Shown here: positions 1 through 10,833 of the stretch, piece after piece
Numbering within the stretch: the stretch's first letter is position 1
Layout of the letters: each line of letters begins with the position of its first letter
Source: Kondoa malvinella
Lineage: Eukaryota > Basidiomycota > Agaricostilbomycetes > Agaricostilbales > Kondoaceae
DNA length: 64,000 nt
Direction: 5' to 3'
Assembly (NCBI GenBank): GCA_039545315.1
Contig: BCIM01000002.1
Span: 2,518,331 to 2,582,330 of the forward strand
Program-made: the position numbers and the translations under genes
Notes under the pieces: generated by a model
The model's input: the letters and a program-made list of their open reading frames with translations, nothing else
What the model was told of the DNA's origin: nothing
Databases searched by the model: none

Positions 1-1301
1 TATTTGAGCTAGACTTGAGTCTAATTTTCGGTCTGCTGAGATATCGGTCCATATCCAGCTGAAGAGTGAAGTCAGCGAGGCTCTTAGAGGCGAGACAGAG
101 CACACACTCGCCAATGATAGAGTCTACAGATGCCATTGTAGATCGACCTTCAACCTCTTTCTGCACTTTCACTCCATCCAGCAGACTGTCGTTCAGCCAG
201 TTGGTCGCTTCTAAATCTGTACGCTGGAAGAGCAGCCTAAGAATCAAGTCAGCATAGCACGCTTGCGAAAGAGGAGGGACCTTACAGGTCATGTTGCGGC
301 TTGAACCTCTGCCGTAAATCATGTCGCTGACCAATAGCGAACGCAATATCAGGTGTATAGAAGACTTTGGTGCCCAAAGGCGCGAAATGTTGTAGCGCAA
401 AGGCGTAGCTTGCTTTGTCGCGGAGAGCTAGTTGTAAATCTGGATGCGAGCCAAATATCGTGGCGACCGAGTCTGCATTGTCCTGATGCTCAAAGTGGAT
501 CGATTGAGGGAAAGAGACGATTGGTAAGTCTACAGCAGCTGTCAAGTAAGTCAAGGCAAGATATCAGATAGCTTACGAGGGAAGTCGCGAACGATGCCCA
601 AGCGAAGCTCGATTTCTGGCCAATAGAGATCTCCCAGATTTCCTCCGCCTATGCCGACGCAGTCAGTCTCGCAAAGTATAGCAAGGGAGCCATCCCACCG
701 TGAAAGGCAATGACGACCTTGTCTTCCCCGCGTAGCGCGTCTTGAAGCTCTGTTCGGTTGTAGAGCTTCTGGTACGGGACGGGCTCGCTTGCTGCAAATG
801 AGATGCAATCGTAGATGATCTGGCAAATAGGCTCAGAACCTTGAGTTTAGCGTGTCGGAAAAAGGTACATACATCAATGCCGAGCGATTGTAATAACGCT
901 CTTTCGCCGACCGCTATTGCAGAATCTCCTTTACTGGACAAATGATGAGCTTTGCTAGCTTGCAATGATTAAACCTACTTTGAGTGATCCGGTATCCCTA
1001 TGAGTGCGACCCGCCTAGCATCTCGAAACATCTGTCGAAAGGTTGATTCCAGCACTTCTCCTTGATGTGTGATCGCTTCTAAGCATCCATCCGTTGACCA
1101 CTCTTGCTTATTATTATTGAAGACCTGCAGCAGCTTCTGTTGATGCGAAGGATGCGAATATAGGCCCAGCAGTAACATCAACGAGAGCGCAAGTAGAAGG
1201 AGCAATGGTCGTCTTCTGAGGGTATCAAAGGTCGATCTCTGGGGGTATTCAGCAGCTGCCGGGCCAACAGACGAGTACAGCTTTGGGCTGTAAGTGGGCA
1301 T
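1..1301 (-). CDS. Polysaccharide pyruvyl transferase-like type II membrane protein (3' end outside window)
   Basis: Likely transfers pyruvate onto a surface glycan, by family, in the Golgi. Spliced by eye from at least five exons. After a short cytoplasmic tail comes one leucine-rich membrane segment (about residues 30-48). Then follow the family motifs: IPDHSNKGDSAI (completed exactly across the intron at about 934-978), HGGGNLGDLYWPE (across the intron at about 640-700) and LPIVSFPQSIHFE. The last exon contains LLFQRTDLEA and runs off the window at base 1. The start at 1301 (MPTYSPKL) is chosen because it places the membrane anchor near the N-terminus; the frame is open up to an ATG at 1475, which would add 58 residues. 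The family is best known from bacterial exopolysaccharide loci and from fission yeast Pvg1. The fold assignment is strong; the acceptor sugar is unknown. Confidence 0.85.
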
Positions 1302-1634
1302 AACGACGAATGAACGAGAAACGAGGGTAGACGAAATGGACGATAACGAAATCAGAAAGCGGGTATCGTGCAGAAACAGATCGACGCGGTAGTAGAGAAA
1401 TACACTCAAGCTGAGTTCAGCGTGTTTTCTTGACAGGGCAATAGACGCGTCGATGTCGGGAGTAAACAAGGTCATTGAGCCGTTGACTGATTAAAACGCG
1501 TCCAGCAGAACTCTACTACTGTGACAACATCAGCAGGAATTCGCACAGACAGGGAGAGTATTCACGTGACAGTCCAGTAGTTTGCACAAGAATGCGTTGA
1601 GGAATGCATTGGGATGATACGTTGCTGCAAACAA

Positions 1635-3748
1635 TCACTCCACCTTCATATGAATCCCAATGACACCATTACGAAGAGGTGCAGAGTCGGTGAGACGAGA
1701 GCAGCCCTATGCTATGGATGAGACCTGCTGGATCCGATCGGAGACACTACTCACAAAAATGCTCAGCTTGTCCAGCAAGGGGCAATTATCCAGGATTTCT
1801 TTCTGCGGCAGAAAAGACTATTAGCTCACACATCAAGACGACACAACTTTCACTCACTAGGATGAAATCGTCCAAAGCTCTAACGAAACCCAAATCCAGC
1901 TTTCTCAGCTCCGGGCAACCGCCAGCAACAGCTTTCAACCCGACTTCGGTCAACTTGGCATCGACCGAATGTAGATCCAGATCCCTCAATTCCCTGCCCG
2001 AATGAGCAACAACAGCCTGAATAGCCTCATCATCCAAATCCAAGCACCCTTTCAAATCCAACTTTTCCAACCCGGTGTTTTCAAACCAGCTCGAGAACAA
2101 ATCTTTGACACCAGTTGGAGTAAGGTCCAGTTCAGATAGACCGAGTACACGCAGGTTAGGGCAGGCGGATTTGATGCCTTGAGTGAGACAACCATCGGTC
2201 AAATTCTGATTGCTGGACAAGTTGAGCGTTTCGAGTTTCCCTCCAACAGCTTTGATGAGTGGGATGACGCCTTCGTCAGTCAAGTTCTCGCCTGTGAGAC
2301 CGGCACTGGAAATGTCTAGTAGGGTAAGGCTTTTGAGGGCATGTAGCAAGTCCAAAGAAGAGTTGTCGAGCTTTTGAATTTGGGAAAGACGAAGTTCGGT
2401 CAGGTTGGGAAAGTTTTCGACCAGTTTGGTGATGTTTTGATTGCTCAATCGGGGTGATTGTTGGACCAAGAAACCGCTTAGAGGTTCACGACCGTCGTCC
2501 AAAAAGGTGTCGAGGAATTTATCCCATTGAGCACTATACAACATGGCAGACCAGTCAGATGATGTATCAACCCTGATCGACAGCGGACGCACACTCGTAC
2601 AAGATAAGGACCATAAAGCTCAATGCGAACGAGATGCTTGAGCTTCTTGCCGAGGACATCAAGACCTTCGTCATTGAGACCACCTGCGAAGTTGAGCGTG
2701 AGATGCTTGATCCGAGGGGCAAATGAGGTGATTTGGTCATAAGCGTCTGTGTTGAGTTCTGTGCAAAAAGACCTGGGGCTCAGACTCTCCCGAGCCAACT
2801 GATAATGCGACTCACGAGCACAATCATACAGAGTCAGTTGCTGTGAATGTAAATCGAGGAAGAGTTTGATGGTGCCATCTGATAGTCCGCGGTTCTTGCA
2901 AACAATTTGACATATCTGTCAAGAAACAACATCGATGAGACTACGGATAGCCCAAGTGACATCGCTTCACTGACCTTGTCCATGTTACCAGAGCCAACTT
3001 CACCCAATTCTTCGACCGAGTCAATGTGTTTGCCAATCAGCTGTCAACAACCATCTCTATTAGCCTAATCAAGGCATGGATAATTCTCACTGACCCCAAT
3101 ACAGGCATGCTGCAACGTAGGTACGATCTTTGCCGGTTTCTCAACAGGCGTCGGTTTGGCTCTCACAGCTCTGCCCTTTTTCTTTTCCTTTTCTTTAACA
3201 GCCTGACCCAAATCATCCGGGACATCATTCTCTTCCTGACATTTCGTGCACAAGACTCCTTTCCCATCAGCTGAGCTAGGCGTGTATCTCGTCAAAGTAA
3301 ACTTGACACCGCAATCTTCACAGTAGACGCTCGCTCCTGGTGTCCGATCTGAATAACGACCTTTGGGCGGGTTGTATACTTCGCCTAATTCAGCTAATTC
3401 AGCATCCAATGTAGCTTGTTTCTTTGCTGCTTTCTTTTGAGCGGCCGTCGTCTTCTTTGCAGACGTTTCAGCTTTTGATGAATCGGCTTTACGTTTTCTA
3501 GAACTGGAAGGAGCTGAAGAAGGACCTGCTTCAGGTGTAGGTGGTAAGTTGGCCAAGTCGGGTAAAGGAACAGTAGCGTCTTCGTTTGGGTCTGGATCTG
3601 CTTCTGCTGGTGTTGTAGGCGTTTGTTCTGCTCGAGCGAAACGGTTGCCCCTAGGTACTGCGATACCCTTTTCGCGTAGGAAGGATGTTAAAGCTGAGGT
3701 TGGCCCACTGACGTCGCCTCGTCCTTCGGTAGAGCGTCGACGTGACAT
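1635..3748 (-). CDS. RAD7: DNA repair protein Rad7 (nucleotide excision repair, leucine-rich repeats)
   Basis: Part of the global-genome nucleotide excision repair damage-recognition/ubiquitin ligase complex with Rad16. The N-terminus (MSRRRSTEGRG) is polar and lysine-rich. It is followed by a four-cysteine zinc-like knuckle, YCEDCGVKF then VLCTKCQEEND, as in other Rad7 proteins. A long run of leucine-rich repeats follows (for example LETLNLSSNQNLTDGC and LEKLDLKGCLDLDDEA). The C-terminal exons splice to KEILDNCPLLDKLSIF then GCSRLTDSAPLRNGVIGIH, which fits the Rad7 tail. The ATG at 3748 is chosen because it gives the MSRRR start seen in Rad7 proteins; the frame is open further upstream to 3901 but that part is low-complexity. 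At least six introns. The next gene is divergent, with its ATG about 215 bp away. Confidence 0.9.
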
Positions 3749-3962
3749 TGTGAGGTAATTAAAGAGAGAAGTGCAAGGAAACGCAGTAGAGATCCCAAAG
3801 TCAGGAGTGAAGAATGGAAAAAGAACAGGAGCTTGCTGGTGAGTAGCTCGAGACAGAGAGCGAGAGACTTGGCCGTGTGCGGATGACCAAATCATTGCCA
3901 CGCCAAAAGGATAGCTTGTTCCAATACAGTCGACTGTTTTGATCTACAGCAGCAGCAGAAGT

Positions 3963-4918
3963 ATGGCAGCGACTAGGAGAATCCAAAAGGTGGCCTATCC
4001 TCGCCCATGAGCCAACACAAACTACAGACAGCTCATTGCTTTTTCTGTGTCACGCGCGCAGGAGTACAATGATATCAGCGCGGATCCAATTCCAAATGTC
4101 TCTGTAGCTCCTGATGAGAGCAACATACTCAAGTAAGTCCTCTCTGCTGTTGGTGTTGTCAAGCTGATGCTCTGCCTTAAACAAGATGGTCAGGTTACAT
4201 CACGGGACCGGTTCGTGCTCCTGGGCTGTAGCTAGGTGGGCTAGCTGAACAGCTATGACGCGAACAGAGCGACTCTCCGTATGCTGGAGGCAAATTTGGC
4301 TTGACGATTGATTTCCCAGTAGAATACGTGAGTCCAAGAGGATTGGTTTTTGCTATAGCTCTCTAATTATGAATCCTTTCACAGCCTTTCAAAGCACCTA
4401 TGGCAGGTAGACTTCCTTGCACATCGACCATTTACTAATCATGCTGCCATTACAGATCAAATTCGTACGTAAATTCCCTTGTTCTGTCTCTGCGACTAGC
4501 TGAATGCTACCGACAGACCACCAAAATCTACCACATGAACATTACAGAGGACGGAAACATCTGTATCGGTCTAACAAAGTATGTCCATCTTTGCTCCTCT
4601 GAGCTTTTTGTTAACAGTTTCTGTCCCAGACCCGACAACTGGAAACCATCTACCAAAATCTCTCAAGTCTTGCTCTCCCTCGCATCTTTACTATCAGAAC
4701 CAAACAGTGCGGTTGTCATTTCTCAATCATTAGTTTAAGCTGACGGTAATCTGGTATAGCCGATGATGCGTTAGAACCGGCTATTTCAGAGCTGTACCGC
4801 TCGAATAGAAGCAAACATGATGCTGAAGCTAAAGCACAGACTAAGAAGGTTCGTCTCGTTCTGACTTGTGATTGATTATCATCTCAGGTTTGGTGTGATC
4901 GAATAGTACGCTTCGTGA
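3963..4918 (+). CDS. Ubiquitin-conjugating enzyme E2 (UBE2L/UBE2D-like)
   Basis: Carries activated ubiquitin (or a ubiquitin-like protein) as a thioester to E3 ligases. Spliced from about eight short exons: MAATRRIQK / EYNDISADPIPNVSV / WSGYITGP / DSPYAGGKFGLTIDFP / PFKAPM / IKF / TTKIYHMNITEDGNICIG / DNWKPSTKISQVLLSL / DDALEPAISELY, ending KKYAS. The UBC fold landmarks are present in order, with the active-site cysteine in GNICIG. The usual HPN tripeptide upstream of the cysteine reads H-M-N (YHMN). It was missed by simple ORF calling because the exons are so short. The first exon is only 27 bases. Which E2 subfamily it belongs to is not settled; the DNWKPSTK and QVLLSL segments look most like UBE2L3 or UBE2D. 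Confidence 0.85.
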
Positions 4919-5278
4919 GTTCTACCCAGGGGCATAGAAGGGCAAATGAAAGGGCTGGGCCGCTATTGTATTTCACACTGCATCCATGGACTGTTGCTTA
5001 GGCCAGGCTTAATCCTTGTGCTGCTTCGGAGAAAGCAAGCTTTGTTCCCGTCAGCCAATGCTCTCGACGAGTTCCCTCTGCTGAACGATCACACAGCTCG
5101 CCCGCTATTGCTCTGATACCCCTGCTACTGTATACCCAGGAGAAGGAGAGAAGACGAGCTCGCTGTTCGTTCAATCCGAGATCTCAGGCATTGGCCAGCG
5201 TACCTCTCTGTTCACAAGGTGCGTCTCTCCTTGCCAGCCTTCTCCCGTCGCGTTGCTATATTGACTCTATTATCGCAG

Positions 5279-6246
5279 ATGACCAGCTCTCACGAGCGCT
5301 CGCACTTTGAACGTCTGTGCCCAGAACTCATTCTCGGCATCTTTGAGCAAGCTTTGCGCTGTGATACCAATTCATCTGGATGTATACCCTTGCATCTCAT
5401 TGTCAAGCGCCAAATGGACGCCAGAGCTTATACGCTTCTATCGAAAAGTCTCCGACCTTTTGCTCTCAAAGTCCAATTGCAAGCGATACATCTCTCCCTG
5501 CGCGATATTGATAGTGTGCAAGAGGGCGGCGTATCTAAGACATCCTCACAAGAATTGGAAGAGTATCATGCGGCAATGCACACCTCCAGCGTCAGGCGTT
5601 TCATCAACTTTTTCCAGTCCAAAACTGTTACGAGTTTACGCTCGAGCATTCGGATCCATCAACTTTCTCTCACTCACCAGGCAATTGAAGGATACGGCTT
5701 TAGCGAAATGATGGATTTGATCCGCCCTTGCATTGCTGACGACGCGATATACAATTATCTTCAACCTATGAAAACGTAGTGGGACTTCAGATGGCGTTGC
5801 TTACGGGCTCTAGGGTCATGGAGATGGTCTTGACTGAGCGTGATGATGGCAGGATCACGTCAAGGGGTGATTTGAAGCAACTTGTTCGACCCAGCAAGCC
5901 GACTTTTGCCCAAGATTTCTTTTCTGGATTGAAAATTCTCACTCTCGATAGAGCGAATTTCGAGCAGCAACACAAGGAGGGTAGCAATGTCTTTCGATTC
6001 CTGCCGCAGTCTTTGGAACGCCTGATTATTACAGCACCTGCCGGTTTCCCAGGTGATCATCTACACGAAGCTCTGTCGGATCAAGATTGACTGCCGCGTT
6101 TGAAGTGTTTCAGAGTCGCCAAGGTGCACAGCTATTTCCCAATTAGACTCATTCAAGCTGGTCCACTCCAGTTCGGGGAGATGTTGTTTTGGGATGCTGC
6201 TGCAAGGCGCGGGATTCAGTGCGATCTGCGTGCTTGGTTAGATTAA
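5279..6246 (+). pseudogene. F-box-like protein gene with a frameshift and an internal stop
   Basis: The first 165 residues start MTSSHERSHFERLCPELI, an F-box-like opening followed by a helical region. That frame ends at a TAG at 5777. The protein-like reading continues in the +1-shifted frame (STYENVVGLQMALLTG) to a TGA at 6088. Beyond that stop the same frame stays open and protein-like (LPRLKCFRVAKVHSYF, LIQAGPLQFGEMLFWD) until TAA at 6244. No intron of normal size can bridge either break. Neighbouring genes read cleanly, so a decayed gene is more likely than poor sequence, but a sequencing error cannot be excluded. A putative acceptor (TATCGCAG) just before the ATG may belong to a 5' untranslated intron. 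Confidence 0.6.
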
Positions 6247-6454
6247 CCCGAATGAAGCCGCTCGAGGATGAAATGAGGAGGTCTCGTCAGATGGAAATTG
6301 TGTTGAACGGCTTCTGCAGTGAGTGTGTCATTGCGTTGGATGGGTCTGGGACAACTGCAGGGATGTCTCATCAGCCTGGGAGATTGTTGGCTGAGCTGCC
6401 ACTTGACCCAATAAAGCGTATTACTTGTTGCGATGTTGACTTCCGACATCCATC

Positions 6455-7960
6455 ATGAACGCAAATCAACGAGGCACCAAACGATCTACTTCAGATTCCT
6501 ATGATGACCGTACAGGACCAGGAGGTATCGGACCTGGCAAACGAGTGCGTTTTGGTGCGCAAGACCCAGAACCAGACGAGCTTGAAGAGGACCTGTCATT
6601 ACCTTCTGGCCGTGTAGGCGTGCGCTTGGACGGCTACGAGGAAGATAGTGTGGGTCCAACAGCTTCAAAAACCCTGGTGCTATTCTGACAGATGCGAATG
6701 CAGGACGAGGAAACTACAAAGGCAGGCGTGCAAGCTGAAGACGATGATGAGGACATGTTCAATTCTGCACCTGCTGAATCGAAAGCCAAGCCAAAGAAGG
6801 ACGACACAGACAAGATTGTCGATGGCGGTCTAGACTTGCAAGGATCTCGCGAGAGCAAAGGCGATTTCCTAGAATTGGGCGATATTGCAGGCCAAGAGTT
6901 TTCAGCGCCTAGAGAGCTTGCTTCCGAGTCTGAAGAGGAAGATTTCGCTTCTGGAGATGAGTTTGCGAATACGGATGATGCGCCTCGGAGCAGAAGAACG
7001 AAAAAGGGTATGGGCTATGTGCTCAGCGGGTTCAATATGAAGGATGAGATGGACGAGGGCAAGTTTGATACTGAAGGCAGTACGTCTATGTTCCTCTGAT
7101 TTATGCGTATATACTGATCGTATGCTTATAGCATATATCGAGAATTCGAAAGACCCAAACGCAGTACACGACGTCTGGATGAACGACTTCAGTTCCAAGA
7201 AAGCCATCAAAGCAGCTGCTCGAGCAAAAGCCGCGCGAGATTCCGCTGCAGCCGCACAAGCCGCATCAGATGCAAAGAAATCCCGACCTCAATGCTTGAA
7301 GGAACTAGTCGAGACTGGTCTGTTACAAAAGCAGAATGGCGAAACCATCATGGGCGCGCTACAACGGCTAGGCGAGCAAAAGAAGAAGCTTGTCAAAGCT
7401 AAACCGAAAAGGTCTCGCTCGAACAAAGGAATGGATGTGGATAGCTCGGATGATGGTGTCACGGAAATTACAAGACAAATCAACCAGCTTACTTCACTTG
7501 CTTCTACTTTGCTGGACTTGTTCAACGAAACGGATGTCTACGAAGAGACGTATGATAGTGTAGTCAAGACTCTTCGGCTGGAAGGAGAAGTGCCCAGAGT
7601 AAGCTTTCCTTCTGCGATTCCATCTTTCAGTGCTCATGTCCTGTCTAGGGTTGGGAACCAGATATCGCCAAGGCACCAGCACCAGAGCCCGAACCGGAAC
7701 CTCAACCAAGCTCGTCACTTATCGCCCGTCCTCTCATCTCACGTGCGCCCGCTCCAGTACCTGCACACCCAAGCAACATATCATACAAATACAAATGGAG
7801 ACCTAATGCTCAAGTTCCTGCTGATCAAATCGGTAAATCGTTTGGCCCTTTCAGCAGAGAAGAGATGCTTAATTGGGTTGGTATGGGCTATTTCGGCGCT
7901 GGAGGTGAGAACATCGAAGTGTGTAAGGAAGGCGAAACGGAGTGGAAGACATGGTCATGA
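6455..7960 (+). CDS. LIN1: CD2BP2/Lin1-like GYF-domain protein (U5 snRNP associated)
   Basis: The family binds the U5 snRNP protein Prp8/Prp6 region and proline-rich partners through its GYF domain, in the nucleus. The N-terminal part is acidic (KRVRFGAQDPEPDELEED). The family core EGTYIENSKDPNAVHDVWM is completed across the intron near 7081-7131 and is followed by an alanine/lysine helix and QCLKELVETGLLQKQ. The C-terminal exon reads NISYKYKWRPNAQ, then IGKSFGPFSREEMLNWVGMG: a GYF domain with its tryptophan, aromatic and glycine residues. Three introns (about 6649-6691, 7081-7131, 7598-7649). The stop at 7958 follows EWKTWS. Convergent with the small gene at 8141-8545. Confidence 0.88.
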
Positions 7961-8140
7961 GCATGATTCGATCATCTGTGAATGTAAGAAAGGTTCGCCT
8001 CTGTCTGTCCTTTCAGCAACCTCCTCCCGCCCCTCCATCACAGACTCCTCCGCTTCCGCCGTCGTATCCGCCGCTTCCATACGTTCGTCCAAACGCGACA
8101 CCGTGGAACAATCCGGTGTTCGCTCCAGTGCCTGCTTCTA

Positions 8141-8545
8141 TCAGTCACGAACGGGATAGCCTGCCAAGTACCTACTAGGCACTCCACGTCCATCATTTGG
8201 TCCCAAGATTGTCTGCGCTCGCATAGCCTTCCATTTCTCATCTTGTGCAATAATCTTCTTCTGCTTGTCTAGTGCGCGTTCTTCTGCTGTCTTTCCAGCT
8301 GTTGAAATATCAGTGTGTGATTTGCACAGTGCTTTGCGACTTGCTGAGCTTTTCTCTGATCTTTTCCATTTGCCTATCTCTCGGTCTCTCCTTCCGATTA
8401 ATTTGTGCTCAAGTGAATGTCCAGCTTTGGTAGCAGCCAGCAAGAGGCATTGTAGCCTGATATTTTGGACTGTCCTATAGACCTTATTACCGCCGTGCGG
8501 AGAAATCAGCTGACAGGCGTCCGTCTCGCCTTTGTCATCTGACAT
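8141..8545 (-). CDS. Small unknown protein, about 134 residues
   Basis: Not recognised. The frame is open from ATG 8545 to TGA 8141. The N-terminal half has a mixed composition and contains two possible GT donors, so part of it may be intron. The C-terminal half (AEERALDKQKKIIAQDEKW, ILGPNDGRGVPSRYLAGY) is strongly charged, then proline/glycine-rich, and looks like real protein. It sits between the 3' ends of LIN1 and the O-fucosyltransferase-like gene. Exact exon structure is uncertain. Confidence 0.4.
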   Translation of the reverse strand: MSDDKGETDACQLISPHGGNKVYRTVQNIRLQCLLLAATKAGHSLEHKLIGRRDREIGKWKRSEKSSASRKALCKSHTDISTAGKTAEERALDKQKKIIAQDEKWKAMRAQTILGPNDGRGVPSRYLAGYPVRD

Positions 8546-8757
8546 TGTTTGTACGTTGTCGCAATGCTGGTCTGGCCCCTTTGTACGTCCATTGAAATAA
8601 TCTGCACCTCCCTCTACATATCGACAAATTTACCACTTCTCCCTACACCCAACATAACATCCTCACCCAAACACTTTCTCTAGACAATGGAACCCTGTAC
8701 TTTTCACTTCTTCCCCGTACTGCCCAATCGTGCTCCTGTTCTCTACCAATGCCGCAT

Positions 8758-10492
8758 CTACGCGCCGTCTAGTTTTGCAGCATAGAAAGCTTGCAATGTC
8801 GCAACATAGCCAGAAAAGGTCGAGCCCCTTGTTCTATCCGCAACGATGAATAATGCGCCTCTCTAGAGCGATCTGCACTTACCCAAAGAACCCGATACCA
8901 GATTTGCTCGCTATCTGCGCATCGAGCAGCGGAACCAAAAACGATCGAAGAGGTAATCCATCCTGTTTGCTAAATATCTTTTCGAAGAGCGCCATGTCTG
9001 GTATTGTAGCTTCATCAAAGTCGCTCTGAATGAAGACGCAAGGGAAGGTTTGGAAGAAAATCTTCAGGTACGGATCCTTGCGAGGGTGATGAGAGTCGGT
9101 AGCAATGAAAAGCGGTGTATTCAGGGGAGCGTATCGATCATCGGAATATGACAACTTTTGACATTGTTTAGAGCTGCTTGATTTGGACGGATCTTGGTAT
9201 GCTTCGCCTTGAATGGACGAAATTGACAGTTCACCATTCACAAATCGCTCGATAGTCGCTTCGTCTATGTTGATAGCCTGCACATACCAATTAGCGAGCG
9301 CGTTCACAGCTGCAAGATTCTTACTGGATGAGCCAACAGCTGCCGAAAGATATATTGCATATTTTCTTCAGCGTTTGCCTGTTCTTTTGCTCAGCTTACT
9401 CAGCCAAACGTATTAGATACGCAACTTACCTCGAATTGCGCCCCGCCTACTCTACAATGAATCGCAATGTAGTTCTTCTTTCCGCCGAGGACATTGATCG
9501 CCTGATTCGCTAGACTCGTGACCACTTTGTTCTCGATAGTAAAGATTTCGTTTATCTGCTGCTGAACAGCCAGACTTTCCGGTCTCACGAGCTTGATTCG
9601 GTGTCCGTACAGCGAACCGAAGGCTAGCACCTTCTTCGCTTGCATTTCCGGTGTCAGCAAAGACGCAATGTCGATGGATCTGGAATAATGAGAGTCCGAT
9701 GGCGAAGTGTCTTCTAAAAACTCGTAGTCGTAGCGTTCATCGGTCGGAAATGTAAGGATATCTTCTCCAGCCAAGCCCAAGCCGGTCGAGGAGGTAAGGT
9801 AGTCTTTTGCTTGCGTCGTTCGCTCTTGCATACTGACGACGGGCGCAAGAGACGACAAGTTGAACAGATAAGAATATGAAACATCTGAAAGCTGTCAGTC
9901 CAAAACAGCACTCTGCGACGACGGACTTACCAGTGTACTCGTCATAGTGCGCACAATACCCTTCCATTCTGCTCCCAGTTTCATACAAAGGTCGGCAGGT
10001 TTTCACCCTTATAGCCTTCTCCCCCTCTTCCAGGTTTGTTTGCATACCTTCCCAATCTCCAAAACCTATTGCTCTACCAAGCCTCACGTACGGCACAAGG
10101 ACTGTTCTATTGAGCAAAGCACCGAGTAGCAGCGCGTTTGAAAGATTTATTCGTTGATTGTGTAGTCCAGAATGCGTCAGGTAGGAAAGATATCTCTCAT
10201 CGCCAGCATCCAGGTCTTTAGGCAGAGGTGGTTGTGTATCTTGTTCTATCGCAAAGCTTTCATGCGTCGTCTTGGAGATCGACTGCAAAGAGACTCGACG
10301 ATCCGGTGACAGTGTATCGTCCGCTACGATGTGGTGAATCCAATGAGCAGAGTAGATTGATAAAGCGATCAACACGAGCAAGCCAGAAGTGACAGCGGTT
10401 ACGAGCAGGATTCGACCATTCTTGCGTGGTTGCTCCTGCACATTTGGGAGATTTTCATCGAGCAGCGCATATGCATGTTGGCCTGATGCCAT
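8758..10492 (-). CDS. GDP-fucose protein O-fucosyltransferase-like fungal membrane protein
   Basis: A predicted Golgi glycosyltransferase of a large fungal family related to O-fucosyltransferases; donor and acceptor are not known. One membrane anchor (about residues 28-50, VTAVTSGLLVLIALSIY) makes it type II. The donor-site region reads YLTHSGLHNQRINLSNALLL, then LLNRTVLVPYVRLG, the hallmark of the family. Later exons give KKNYIAIHCRVGGAQFE, PLFIATDSHHPRKDPYLK, then LRSFLVPLLDAQIASKSG. The last exon, spliced over the intron at about 8820-8880, gives TRGSTFSGYVATLQAFYAAK and a stop at 8758. The R-G-S-T-F-S-G motif is the usual end of the nucleotide-sugar site. Start ATG 10492 (MASGQHAYALL). 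Confidence 0.82.
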
Positions 10493-10833
10493 GTTGCATG
10501 TTATATGCGAGAAGAGAGCTTGTTCGACTCGTTTTGCGTTGCGTCGCGAGATTACGTTGCAGCGTACAACAGAGCTTTGTCGTCTTGTGCAGATCAGCGC
10601 AGGTAATTTGAGCTTATAGTCTGAGAACTAATTGTTCAGCGTAAGTGGTCGCAGCCAGCCAGTAAAGCAAATATTCGGCGCGTCATGCGTTTAGAGACGC
10701 GTCTGTCTAACTAGCAGAGGACAAAAAAGATGCAGAAATAATACATTGTGGATGCTACACAGACTATAGTGTTACAATGCCATGCCTATTCACAAGACGA
10801 CGACGCTGCATGCCGACCCCAAACCAAACACTT

